DNA from: Asterias amurensis
Lineage: Eukaryota; Echinodermata; Asteroidea; Forcipulatida; Asteriidae
Assembly: GCF_032118995.1 (NCBI RefSeq)
Contig: NC_092668.1
Location: 13,309,501 to 13,373,500 of the forward strand
Direction of reading: 5' to 3'
Length of the DNA: 64,000 nucleotides
The stretch's first letter is position 1. Each line of letters starts with the position of its first letter. The notes beneath the pieces were generated by a model. That model saw only the letters and a list, made by a program, of their open reading frames with translations. It did not search any database and was not told where the DNA came from. Made by a program: the position numbers and the translations under genes. Positions 46,601 to 57,959 of this stretch are shown piece after piece.

Positions 46601-46854
46601 AAATCCTTTCTTTCTTAGGTTTCGTTTTTTTGTCAGAGATCGAGAGAGTTGAAATAGTTTGTCAATCATGTAAGGTAGGACACCAGTAAGACAGACTACC
46701 AGCGCCACATTAACAAGATTTCACTTAATAAAATGCTTACCCAACCATTAACTCTTGGATCATTAGGTCGTCACACTTTCCAGATAGTAGTTGGCCACAC
46801 CGACCGGCACACACGTTTGCACAACTCTGCTGCTTCTACAGTTCAGTGGTGCTT
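43699..46854. mobile_element. ~3.15-kb element with long imperfect inverted arms
   Basis: Ends AAGCACCACTGAACTGTAG and CTACAGTTCAGTGGTGCTT. The arms stay alignable for about 500 bp (43699-44220 and 46320-46854), including CTTACATGATTGACAAACTA and a TCTACCCAGATG-type block. The left arm holds an open frame of 90 codons (43805-44077) with no recognised domain. Inside are a direct duplicate of ACTTCAACCCAGATGATGAT (44166 and 45633) and a ~243-bp tandem pair (44605-45090). No transposase recognised; probably a non-autonomous DNA element or inverted duplication. Confidence 0.6.
44605..45090 (+). repeat. Tandem pair, ~243-bp unit
   Basis: Two direct copies of a unit containing AGTACAACAAAGTTTCAAAT and ACATCTAGGATCAACAACTA, about 90% alike; inside the 3.15-kb element. 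Confidence 0.75.
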
Positions 46855-47136
46855 TCTACAGCATTTAATGAATGGTAACCAATTATTTTACAACATATTT
46901 TTTTGAAATTATAAAAACAGCCAAGTACAACATTTACTATCCTTGAGTTGAAATAAAAGTTAATATTTCTGAAATTAGGTTTTTTTTTTGTATCAGCTGA
47001 TGCAAAAAAAAAATCAATAAAATTTAAAACTGTTTATTATTACTGTCGCAGCAATGTAAAGAAGAAGAAAAAAACATGTTCAAATGAAGTTTGTGACTGT
47101 TTTGTAAAAAATATTGTACTTTTTAATCAATTTTAT

Positions 47137-47316
47137 TTTGAGTTTGGACAGGTGTGCATCACACTTATCCAAACACATCATACCTAAAATAAATAAATTT
47201 GGTTAACTTGATGACGTACTCGAATTTCATTTTGAGTTTGGACAGGTGTGCATCACACTTATCCAAACATGTCGTGCCAAAAAGGAATAAATTTAGTTAA
47301 AATGATGACGTACTTG
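47137..47316. repeat. Two tandem ~88-bp units, each with a hairpin
   Basis: Each unit has TTTGGACAGGTGTG, CAT, CACACTTATCCAAA, which folds on itself, followed by TGATGACGTAC. The stem is identical in both copies. Confidence 0.7.
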
Positions 47317-47705
47317 TATGTCATGAAGATTGGTCCCAAGAACACAACTTTAGGATGTGTTCCGCTTGGATTAGTTCTTGAGTGCATGTTGTACTTGGCT
47401 TCACAATCATCAAAGTATTAATATAGAACCAGAGGCATTCCCACAATTTGAATCACAAGCAAATTTTACAGAAATTTGTGTTTTCCTAATTTTCCCAACT
47501 TGGGAAAACCTAGAAAAGAAGACTTTTTAAAGTGAGCAAAGTTTTAAAGTAGTAGGGGAAAAAAAATTGCCAAGAGAGTTTTGGAGAAAAAAAAATATTT
47601 AAAATTCGCATTTTGGAAAGTAAAGTCAAACGTTCTATATAAAAAGTTAATGCATTTTGTACGAAGTATTGTGAACTCGTTTCGTGGGGATGTCTCGATA
47701 AAATG

Positions 47706-48030
47706 TATTAAAGACACTGGACACTATTGGTATCTGTCAAAGACTTGTCTTCACAGTTGATGTTTCTCAACATATGCATAAAAAAACAAACCTGTGAAAA
47801 TTTGAGCTTAATCGATCGTCAAAATCCTTGTCGCACCATGGTCACACAAAGTTGTGTGCTCCCAGATGCTTGATTTTGAGACCTCAAATTCTAAATCTGA
47901 GGTCTCAAAATCAAATTCATGGGAAATTACTTCTTTCTCGAAAACTAAGTCACTCCAGAGAGAGCTGTTTCCAAAATGTTTTATACTATCAACCTCTCCT
48001 CATAACTCGTTACAAAGAAAGGTTTAAAAT
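47706..48030 (+). repeat. MITE family A, truncated copy
   Basis: Starts TTAAAGACACTGGACAC, contains the central palindrome, and lacks the last about 50 bp of the family. Confidence 0.75.
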
Positions 48031-48164
48031 ACAGAAATATTATGCCTCGTTCGCTATTAAAATCAATCAATTAACCCACCCCAGGGGTAAGGGGAGGACC
48101 AATCAATAACAACAGTTCATGAAGGTAAAAAATGTAATTTTAGATACTCTTTTTTTAAAACTAA

Positions 48165-48365
48165 GTTTTAGACACTCGTTTTATAAAAATAATGAATGTT
48201 TATGAGTGCAATGGTGCGAATACGTTCACGAGTTGAAAGATGGAATGTTCTATTCAACGAAGTGGAGCCAAGTTGAAAGGAACATTCCATCTGTTAATGA
48301 ATGAACATATTTGCACCCTTGCACGAATGAAAAACTTTCATTATTTGTTTTATATAACATTCAAG
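48165..48365. repeat. Inverted-repeat element with ~60-bp ends
   Basis: Left end GTTTTATAAAAATAATGAA ... GGTGCGAATACGTTCA matches the reverse complement of the right end near 48306-48365. Its right end overlaps the next element. Confidence 0.6.
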
Positions 48366-48703
48366 TAGATCTTTGTCGTTTTGATTGGAAGATACAATTT
48401 TCATAACAAACAAAGTGTAGGCCTACAATTTCTAGTTGTGAAATTACACCCGTTTCTTTTGGGTCAGCCTGTTTGACAATGTGCGTTCTGTACAGCTATT
48501 TTGGGAAACGCAGAAGCCAATCGCTAGTAATGTGCCTTGGAGTAACACTGCTGCGTTACCAAAGACACGTACAATAGTACCTTTCTGATGGAACAAAAAT
48601 GCACGCTGAGTGACTTAAGCATGCAGTAGTAATTTTATTTGCCAACACGCGGCGGACACTCCTCCAATCAAATGGCAAGGATCTGCTTGGGTGTTATATA
48701 ACA
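48349..48703. repeat. Inverted-repeat element with GTTATATAAC ends
   Basis: Left TTATATAACATTCAAGTAG and right CTTGGGTGTTATATAA pair for about 40 bp (both continue into GATTGGA). Adjacent to the presumed 3' end of the minus-strand gene. Confidence 0.6.
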
Positions 48704-48902
48704 CAAACTAATGTAAGCAACACTGACAGTTTAAAAACACCTTTACCACAGTTCGGCCATTTTGTCTGGTTCGCTTGTACCGATCGAGACCCGCTCGAAA
48801 CTCTCAAAGTTTGAAAAAACGAACCAGACTACATTTTGATGTCATTTTGTTTCTAGAGACAATCTTGATGGCACTGTCAGTGATAAAGGATCCTTATCTT
48901 AT

Positions 48903-49039
48903 TTAAGTACCCATACTGGGATGGCATCTCTCTGGCATCAGGTGGTCGTCGTCGTCGGTGGTGATTTCATCTCCTTGTTCCAGTGAACTCTTGCCTTGAG
49001 TTCCTCTCAGTGTAGACTGATCCATCAATCTTTTGATGC
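48903..49039 (-). CDS. Candidate terminal exon, leftmost copy, acidic C-terminus
   Basis: Acceptor GGATTTACAG, then 44 codons and TAA in the frame that continues from 57563-57665: GIKRLMDQSTLRGTQGKSS, LEQGDEITTDDDDHLMPE, and a unique end RCHPSMGT. It lacks about 27 bases near its start compared with the other ten array copies yet stays open. A minus-strand AATAAA at 48634-48639 could end the transcript. The joined product would be about 76 aa; family unknown. Confidence 0.4.
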
Positions 49040-50641
49040 CTGTAAATCCAAAAAAAAAAGAAAAGAAAAATAATAAAAAAATTACTTTTACATAAAAAAT
49101 GAACCTTTCAACCTAACCATCCTGGGGTCGATTTCACAAAGAGTTGGAAAGATGAATATGTTGACAGTTTCAGCAAAAAAGGTTAAATGGTTCTACTTGC
49201 TGAGAAAACAGAAAGAAGCAAACCCTGTCACAGTAGCGATGAATCCATCCGAGGTAAAGATTTCAATACAACAAATTATGTTTGCTTTTTTCCCAAACAT
49301 GTAAAAAAAAATCGGCCAGGGGTTTCCTTACGGGTGGCGAACCCTTTGTCACTGAATTTTTGCTCAGAGTTAAAAATATTAAACCAAATATTTGGAGGCT
49401 CGTTTTTCAAAACTTATTTATTACCTTATATGAAGTGGCGCAATTTTCAATGAATAAGCAAAGTCAAAAAATCAGCCTCCTCATCAGTAAGACATCTCGT
49501 CGTTGTCGTCGTCGTTGTCATCGTCGGTGTTGATTTCATCTCCTTGATCCAGTGAGCTCTTGCCTTGAGTTCCTCTCAGTGTAGACAGATCTGAAGATAT
49601 CGATTCTCTTCAGAAGTACTCAATCTTTTAATGCCTGTAAATCCAAAAATAAATAAATATATAATTACTTTTACATAAAAAATTTACCTTTCAACCTAAA
49701 CATCCTGGGGTCGATTTCACAAAGAGTTAGAAAGATGAATAAGTTGAAAGTTTCAGCAAAAAAGGTTAATTGGTTCTACTTGCTGAGAAAACAGAAAGAA
49801 GCAAACCCTGTCACAGTAGCGATGAATCCATCCGAGGTAAAGATTTCGATATAACAAATTGCGTTTGCTTTTTTTCCCGAACATGTAAAAAAAAATCGGC
49901 CAGGGGTTTCCTTACGGGTGGCGAACCCTTTGTCACTGAATTTTTGCTCTTTTGTTTTCGGAGTTAAAAATTTTAAACCAAATATTTGGGGGCTCGTTTT
50001 TCAAAACTTATAAATTACCTCGTATGAAGTGGCGCAGTTTTCAATGAATAAGCAGTCAAAAATCAGCCTCCTCATCAGTAAGACATCTCTCTGGCATCTG
50101 GTAGTCGTTGTCGTCGTCGTTGTCATCGTCGGTGTTGATTTCATCTCCTTGTTCCAGTGAGCTCTTGCCTTGAGCTCCTCTCAGTGTAGACCGATCCGAA
50201 GATGTTGATTCTCTTCAGGAGTACTCAATCTTTTGATGCCTGTAAATCCAACAATAAATTAATATAAAATTACTTATACATAAATGAACCTTTGAACCTA
50301 ACCATCCTGGGGTCGATTTCACAAAGAGTTAGAAAGATGAATATGTTGAAATTTTCAGCAAAAAAAGTTAATTGGTTCTACTTGCTGAGAAAACAGAAAG
50401 AAGCAAACCCTGTCACAGTAGCGATGTATCCATCCGCGGTTAAGATTTCGATACCAACAAATTACGTTTGCTTTTTTCCAAAACATGTAAAAAAAATCGG
50501 CCAGGGGTTTCCTTACGGGTGGCGAACCCTTTGTCACTGAATTTTTGCTCTTCTGTTTTCAGAGTTAAAAATATTAAACCAAATATTTGGGAGCTCGTTT
50601 TTCAAAACTTATAAATTACCTTATATGAAGTGCCGCAGTTT

Positions 50642-50844
50642 TCAATGAATAAGCACAGTCAAAAAATCAGCCTCCTCATCAGTAAGACATCTCTCTGGCA
50701 TCAGGTCGTCGTTGTCGTCGTCGTCGTCATCGTCAGTGTTGATTTCATCTCCTTGTTCCAGTGAGCTCTTGCCTTGAGTTCCTCTCAGTGTAAGACAGAT
50801 CTGAAGATGTTGATTCTCTTCAGGAGTACTCAATCTTTTGATGC
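50642..50844 (-). CDS. Array exon copy, open acidic frame (type B, first)
   Basis: Open from the acceptor through IKRLSTPEENQHLQICLTLR, GTQGKSSLEQGDEINT, an Asp/Asn run of about 11, then LMPERCLTDEEADF and TVLIH. One extra base relative to type A copies keeps this frame open. A GTAATTT donor-like site lies after the stop (about 50623). Coding status depends on splicing from 57563-57665. Confidence 0.35.
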
Positions 50845-51851
50845 CTGTAAATCCAAAAATAAATAAATATATAATTACTTTTACATAAAAAATGAACCTT
50901 TCAACCTAACCATCCTGGGGTCGATTTCACAAAGAGTTAGCAAGATGAATACGTTGAAAGTTTCAGCAAAAAAGGTTAATTAGTTCTACTTGCTGAGAAA
51001 ACAGAAAGAAGCAAACCCTGTCACAGTAGCGATGAATCCATCCGAGGTAAAGATTTCGATATAACAAATTACGTTTGCTTTTTTTCCCGAACATGTAAAA
51101 AAAAATCGGCCAGGGGTTTCCTTACGGGTGGCGAACCCTTTGTCACTGATTTTTTGCTCTTTTGTTTTCAGAGTTTAAAATTTTAAACAAAATATTTGGG
51201 GGCTCGTTTTTCAAAACTTATAAATTACCTCGTATGAAGTGGCGCAGTTTTCAATGAATAAGCAGTCAAAAATCAGCCTCCTCATCAGTAAGACATCTCT
51301 CTGGCATCTGGTAGTCGTTGTCGTCGTCGTTGTCATCGTCGGTGTTGATTTCATCTCCTTGTTCCAGTGAGCTCTTGCCTTGAGCTCCTCTCAGTGTAGA
51401 CTGATCCGAAGATGTTGATTCTCTTCAGGAGTACTCAATCTTTTGATGCCTGTAAATCCAACAATAAATTAATATAAAATTACTTATACATAAATGAACC
51501 TTTGAACCTAACCATCCTGGGGTCGATTTCACAAAGAGTTAGAAAGATGAATATGTTGAAATTTTCAGCAAAAAAAGTTAATTGGTTCTACTTGCTGAGA
51601 AAACAGAAAGAAGCAAACCCTGTCACAGTAGCGATGAATCCATCCGCGGTTAAGATTTCGATACCAACAAATTACGTTTGCTTTTTTCCAAAACATGTAA
51701 AAAAAATCGGCCAGGGGTTTCCTTACGGGTGGCGAACCCTTTGTCACTGAATTTTTGCTCTTCTGTTTTCAGAGTTAAAAATATTAAACCAAATATTTGG
51801 GAGCTCGTTTTTCAAAACTTATAAATTACCTTATATGAAGTGCCGCAGTTT

Positions 51852-52054
51852 TCAATGAATAAGCACAGTCAAAAAATCAGCCTCCTCATCAGTAAGACAT
51901 CTCTCTGGCATCAGGTCGTCGTTGTCGTCGTCGTCGTCATCGTCAGTGTTGATTTCATCTCCTTGTTCCAGTGAGCTCTTGCCTTGAGTTCCTCTCAGTG
52001 TAAGACAGATCTGAAGATGTTGATTCTCTTCAGGAGTACTCAATCTTTTGATGC
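51852..52054 (-). CDS. Array exon copy, open acidic frame (type B, second)
   Basis: Same translation as the copy at 50642-50844 over its whole visible length, 1,210 bp away; a recent duplicate or a product of gene conversion. Confidence 0.35.
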
Positions 52055-53061
52055 CTGTAAATCCAAAAATAAATAAATATATAATTACTTTTACATAAAA
52101 AATGAACCTTTCAACCTAACCATCCTGGGGTCGATTTCACAAAGAGTTGGCAAGATGAATACGTTGAAAGTTTCAGCAAAAAAGGTTAATTAGTTCTACT
52201 TGCTGAGAAAACAGAAAGAAGCAAACCCTGTCACAGTAGCGATGAATCCATCCGAGGTAAAGATTTCGATATAACAAATTACGTTTGCTTTTTTTCCCGA
52301 ACATGTAAAAAAAAATCGGCCAGGGGTTTCCTTACGGGTGGCGAACCCTTTGTCACTGATTTTTTGCTCTTTTGTTTTCAGAGTTTAAAATTTTAAACAA
52401 AATATTTGGGGGCTCGTTTTTCAAAACTTATAAATTACCTTATATGAAGTGGCGCAGTTTTCAATGAATAAGCAGTCAAAAATTAGCCTCCTCATCAGTA
52501 AGATATCTCTCTGGCATCTGGTAGTCGTTGTCGTCGTCGTTGTCATCGTCGGTGTTGATTTCATCTCCTTGTTCCAGTGAGCTCTTGCCTTGAGCTCCTC
52601 TCAGTGTAGACCGATCCGAAGATGTTGATTCTCTTCAGGAGTACTCAATCTTTTGATGCCTGTAAATCCAACAATAAATTAATATAAAATTACTTATACA
52701 TAAATGAACCTTTGAACCTAACCATCCTGGGGTCGATTTCACAAAGAGTTAGAAAGATGAATATGTTGAAATTTTCAGCAAAAAAGGTTAATTGGTTCTA
52801 CTTGCTGAGAAAACAGAAAGAAGCAAACCCTGTCACAGTAGCGATGAATCCATCCGAGGTTAAGATTTCGATACCAACAAATTACGTTTGCTTTTTTCCA
52901 AAACATGTAAAAAAAATCGGCCAGGGGTTTCCTTACGGGTGGCGAACCCTTTGTCACTGAATTTTTGCTCTTCTGTTTTCAGAGTTAAAAATATTAAACC
53001 AAATATTTGGGAGCTCGTTTTTCAAAACTTATAAATTACCTTATATGAAGTGGCGCAGTTT

Positions 53062-53264
53062 TCAATGAGTAAGCACAGTAAAAAAATCAGCCTCCTCATC
53101 AGTAAGACATCTCTCTGGCATCAGGTCGTCGTTGTCGTCGTCGTTGTCATCGTCAGTGTTGATTTCATCTCCTTGTTCCAGTGAGCTCTTGCCTTGAGTT
53201 CCTCTCAGTGTAAGACAGATCTGAAGATGTTGATTCTCTTCAGGAGTACTCAATCTTTTGATGC
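53062..53264 (-). CDS. Array exon copy, open acidic frame (type B, third)
   Basis: Third type B copy, differing from the other two by an Asp-to-Asn change in the acidic run and by two changes near the C-terminus (ADFFTVLTH). Still open and preceded by an intact acceptor. Confidence 0.35.
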
Positions 53265-55259
53265 CTGTAAATCCAAAAATAAATAAATATATAATTACTT
53301 TTACATAAAAAATGAACCTTTCAACCTAACCATCCTGGGGTCGATTTCACAAAGAGTTAGAAAGATGAATACGTTGAAAGTTTCAGCAAAAAAGGTTAAT
53401 TAGTTCTACTTGCTGAGAAAACAGAAAGAAGCAAACCCTGTCACAGTAGCGATGAATCCATCCGAGGTAAAGATTTCAATACAACAAATTATGTTTGCTT
53501 TTTTCCCAAACATGTAAAAAAAAATCGGCCAGGGGTTTCCTTACGGGTGGCGAACCCTTTGTCACTGAATTTTTGCTCAGAGTTAAAAATATTAAACCAA
53601 ATATTTGGGGGGCTCGTTTTTCAAAACTTATTAATTACCTTATATGAAGTGGCGCAACTTTCAATGAATAAGCACAGTAAAAAAATCAGCCTCCTCATCA
53701 GTAAGACATCTCGTCGTTGTTGTCGTCGTTGTCATCGTCGGTGTTGATTTCACCTCCTTGTTCCAGTGAGCTCTTGCCTTGAGTTCCTCTCAGTGTAGAC
53801 AGATCTGAAGATATTGATTCTCTTCAGAAGTACTCAATCTTTTGATGCCTGTAAATCCAAAAATAAATAAATATAAAATTACTTTTACATAAAAAATTAA
53901 CCTTTCAACCTAAACATCCTGGGGTCGATTTCACAAAGAGTTAGAAAGATGAATACGTTGAAAGTTTCAACAAAAAAGGTTAATTGGTTCTACTTGCTGA
54001 GAAAAGTAAAACAGAAAGAAGCAAACCCTGTCACAGTAGCGATGAATCCATCCGAGGTAAAGATTTAGATACAACAAATTACGTTTGCTTTTTTCCCTGA
54101 ACATGTAAAAAAAAATCGGCCAGGGGTTTCCTTACGGGTGGCGAACCCTTTGTCACTGAATTTTTGCTCAGAGTTAAAAATATTAAACCAAATATTTGGG
54201 GGCTCGTTTTTCAAAACTTATTAATTACCTTATATGAAGTTGCGCAATTTTCAATGAATAAGCACAGTCAAAAAATCAGCCTCCTCGTTGTCGTTGTCAT
54301 CGTCGGTGTTGATTTCACCTCCTTGTTCCAGTGAACTCTTGCCTTGAGTTCCTCTCAGTGTAGACAGATCCGAAGATGTTGATTCTCTTCAGGAGTACTC
54401 AATCTTTTGATGCCTGTAAATCCAACAATAAATTAATATAAAATTACTTTTACATAAAAAATGAACCTTTCAACCTAACCATCCTTGGGTCGATTTCACA
54501 AAGAGTTAGAAAGATCAAATAAAACAGTGAAAGTTTCAGCAACATGGGTCCATCCGAGGTAAAGATTTTGATACGTCAAGAAATTACGTTTGGTTTTTTC
54601 CAAACATTTTTTTAAAAAATGGCCATGGGGCTCCTCAAGGGTGGCGAACCCTTTGTCACTGATTTTTGCTCCTCTGTTTTCAGAGGTAAATATAAAACCT
54701 CTGAATTAACCACAAGCCTATTTGTACATCAAAATATTTTGGGGGCGTACGTTATTTTTCAAAATTTACCAAATGTCTATTTTTCAAAATTTACCAAATG
54801 TCAACTTTAAGTTTGAAGTGGCGCAATTTTCAATCAAACACAGTTAAAAAAATTGACCAGGGGTTTCCTTACGGGTGGCGAACCCTTCGTCACTGAATTT
54901 TTGCTCTTTTGTTTTCAGAGTTTAATATATAAAACCAAATATTTGGGGACTTGTGCAAAACTTACCAAATGATAAATCACCTTATTTGAAGTGGCGCATT
55001 TTTCAATTAATAAACACAGTTAAAACATCGGCCTCCTCATCAGTAAGACATCTCTCTGGCATCAGGTGGTCGCCTTTGTTGTCGTCGTCGTCGATTTCAT
55101 CTCCTTGTTCCAGTGAGCTATTGTCTTGAGTTCCTCTCAGTGTAGACAGATCCGAAGATGTTGATTCTCTTCAGGAGTACTCAATCGCTTAATGCCTGTA
55201 AATAAATTAAAAATAAATTGTTTTTTACATAAGAAATGAACCTTTGACCCTAACCATCC

Positions 55260-55390
55260 TGGGGTCAATTTAACAAAAAGTTAGGACTGGTCCTGACTTA
55301 GGACAAACTTAATGCTAGTCCTAAGTTGGACGAGTAACTTGTCTTAACCAAAGATAAGACTAGTCTTATTTCTTTGTGAAGTCTACCGCA
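55260..55390. repeat. Repeat family D, full copy in the outermost array unit
   Basis: GGGGTCAATTTAACAAAAAG to CTTTGTGAAGTCTACCGC. The tandem units to its left carry only the first about 25 bp of this element. Confidence 0.7.
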
Positions 55391-55604
55391 GATCCTTAAA
55401 GATCCAAGTGCATGTTTTGTTTGTTTCTGTTTTGCTGAATGCTACACTTGTAACCATATTGTGCTTTACACACATGTCATGTAAACAGTGAATTTGTGCT
55501 TGTACTAATCCTCATGTAGCACTGAAATCCATAATTCAGTGACGCTCGTGGCTGTTCAACAGTGTTACCCCTGATCACTAGGCCATTTATTTCATACATC
55601 AAAC

Positions 55605-55710
55605 CAACTCAGCTCCCTTGGGAATAAACTGCCTGTGCAGCCAAATATGTAGTGACCAAGCTAAACAAATCACAAGAACCATCTCTGCCCTCACAGGTAC
55701 CTACTAACCC
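55605..55710 (-). repeat. SINE body fragment
   Basis: CAGCTCCCTTGGGAATAAAC and GCCCTCACAGGTACC are the reverse complement of the body of the SINE at 30578. Confidence 0.55.
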
Positions 55711-55761
55711 CTGTGCAATCTATGGAAACTGTATGTTAAACCTAGTAGGGTCTACAAGCCT

Positions 55762-55850
55762 AAAGCCTGGTTCATACTCCCTGCAAATGCGAAGCAAATT
55801 TTGAACTGTGTTCAACCCCTTCCAAACATTCTCTAAGAAAACAGGGCTGT
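55762..55850. repeat. Family G, left half
   Basis: AAAGCCTGGTTCATACTCCC, then TGCGAAGCAAATTTTG; the right end is missing. Confidence 0.55.
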
Positions 55851-57562
55851 GTCGCCAAAAATTCACTTTTCATATGCAAGAACAAGGAACCAGAAAGAAA
55901 GAAGCAAAACACTGTCACAGTAGCGATGAATCTTAGAAACAGAAAGAAGCAAAACACTGTCACAGTAGCGATGAATCCATCCGAGGTAAAGATTTCGATA
56001 CATCAACAAATAAGGTTTGCTTTTTTCCCAAACATTTTTAAAAAATTGGCCAGGGGTTTCCTTATGGGTGGCGAACCCTTTGTCACCGATTTTTTTCCAC
56101 AGGTAAAATATAAAATCTCTGAAACGAAAAAAACCTATTTGTCTATCAAAATATTTGGGGGGCTTACGTTATTTTTCAAAATTTAACAAATGTCAATTTT
56201 TAATTTGAAGTGGCGCAATTTTCAATCAAACACAGTTAAAAAATTGGCCAGGGGTTTCCTTACGGGTGGCGAACCCTTTGTCATCGATTTTTTTCCACAG
56301 GTAAAATATAAAATCTCTGAAACAAAACAAACCTCTTCGTCTATCAAAATATTTGGGGGTCTTACGTTATTTTTCAAAATTTAACAAATGTCAATTTTTA
56401 ATTTGAAGCACTTGGGGCAATTTTCAATCAAACACAGTTAAAAAATTGGCCAGGGGTTTCCACACGGGTGGCGAACCCTTTGTCACTGAATTTTTGCTCT
56501 TCTGTGTTCAGAGTTAAAAATACAAAACCAAATAATTGGGGCTTGTTTTTCAAAAATTAACAGTTAAAAAATTGGCCAGAGGTTTACCTATGGGTTGCGC
56601 CCCCCTATCACTGATTTTTGCTTTTTTCAGAGGGATAAAACCTCTGAAATAAAATAACAAGTACAAACAAAGATATTTGGGGTTGCTTTTTTTCAAAATT
56701 AACAAAATGATAAACCACCTTTTATTCAAAACCAAAATTGTGCATTTATCTTTCAAACAATTTGATAATATTGACCAGAGGTTCCCCTACAGGCAGCAAA
56801 CACTTTCACTGATTTGTTTTTGTTTCTTTCCTTAAATAAAACAAAACGGTAAACCTAAATATTTTGGGGGGTTATATTCTTCAAAAGAAACCATATGAAT
56901 AAATCTTATCCAAATTTTATCCATTGTGCATCTTTTTCATAAACCAATTTTAGAAATTGCCAGAGGTTTCGCAGTGGGTGGTGAACCCTTTGCACAGATT
57001 TTATTTGTACATCTTTTTTTTTATTAATTCACAGTTAAATATAAATAATAAAACTCTGAAAGAAAAAAATGCAAACAAAATGTTTTGGTGGTTGTAGTAT
57101 AAACAAATAAACAACATAAAGTACGAACATTTCTGTATGTAAACATCAAGATATAAACCTAAACAATTTCGACATTTCCTGAGATAAGGCCGAGTAAAGA
57201 AACATGTTTAGCATCTGGGTTTCTCAATAAAAGGGAAGGAGGAGGGGCTTTTTATTTTTTATTTCAAGATGGCCACCATTCTTTTTAAAATGTCAAATAT
57301 CCATTGTTTTTATTACTGCTCAAACATACAATACATAAATGAAACGTATTGGTCAAGACATTCAGATTGTTTTATCTTAGAACGTTTAAAAATACCCTTT
57401 AAAAAAAATGTGTTTATCTTTATTTTTTAATGTGCATAAAAAAAATATATAAAAAAATGTAAACAATTAAAAAGGAGGCGGCATGTAAAAAGGAAGCGGG
57501 CGGGGATGCTTAAAACATGTTTCTTTTTTTAACTTGGCCTAAAACTCCAGTGTTTCACTCAC

Positions 57563-57665
57563 CAGTGGTCCTAGGTCTTTCTGGCTGTAACCTTGTAACG
57601 ACCTTTAACACTCTTGCGAGAGTTGAGACACAGGTAAGAATGATAGACCACACCATGTAATGCAG
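57563..57665 (-). CDS. Candidate second exon of the small minus-strand gene
   Basis: A 103-nt exon between acceptor TTCTCATTACAG and donor GTGAGTG, both strong. Two frames are open. One, entered from the exon 1 ATG, ends at TAG eight bases before the donor. The other has its own ATG (57654-57656), starts MVWSIILTCVSTLARVLK with a hydrophobic stretch, and leaves in phase 1, which joins in frame with the GC-starting exons in the array at 49.0-55.2 kb as TTGIKRL. Which frame is used cannot be decided here. Confidence 0.45.
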
Positions 57666-57959
57666 CTGTAATGAGAAGAAAGACAAAGAGTGACTTTTCA
57701 TTCATTCAAAAACATGCTGTCTGTGCTAATGATAGTGATATATGCGGTCACCACTGAGTGATACAAAGATAAAAAAATTCGCTGATAATATTAATAAACA
57801 CAACTTTACACAAGTGTTACATTTTGTTGAAAATCTGTGAATGAAAGGAAGGTTTATTTTAACTTGTGATGGTCGATTTTGAAATCATGAGTGCCCGGCA
57901 CCGGCAGGTTGCACAGCACAGACCATGCCTCATCATAAGATTTGAAAATTTTGATAACT

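Larger units (their letters stand above)
48903..55260 (-). repeat. Tandem array of 11 splice-ready exon units (~605 bp)
   Basis: Eleven copies of one unit. Each contains on the minus strand an acceptor (TTTACAG) followed by GCATCAAAAGATTGA or a close variant; first exon bases are at 49039, 49634, 50239, 50844, 51449, 52054, 52659, 53264, 53848, 54413 and 55195. Spacing is 605 bp in the centre, 595, 584, 565 and 782 bp at the edges. Each unit also has a truncated end of the CTGGGGTCGATTTCAC repeat, a (GTC)n tract encoding Asp, and a block containing GGCCAGGGGTTTCCTTACG. Copies at 50844, 52054 and 53264 keep an open acidic frame of 60 or more codons; most others stop after about 20 codons. Confidence 0.85.
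54540..57070. repeat. Decayed subunits at the right side of the exon array
   Basis: Shorter units of about 200 bp, each with a version of GGCCAGGGGTTTCC followed by GGTGGCGAACCCTTTGTCA, recur near 54.62, 54.85, 56.05, 56.25, 56.45, 56.57, 56.77 and 56.95 kb. Identity falls steadily to the right. The exon part is mostly missing except for the copy at 55195. Confidence 0.75.

Noticed and set aside
50292-53000. Repeated plus-strand 82-codon frames (starting MNLTILGSISQRV) in the array
   Set aside because: They span the family D stub and the conserved repeat block, appear only in type A/B unit junctions, and have no splice or start support; the minus-strand exon reading explains the array better.
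49036-55200. CRISPR-like array
   Set aside because: Units are about 605 bp, contain exon and splice signals, and the host is eukaryotic; no short direct repeats with unique spacers.
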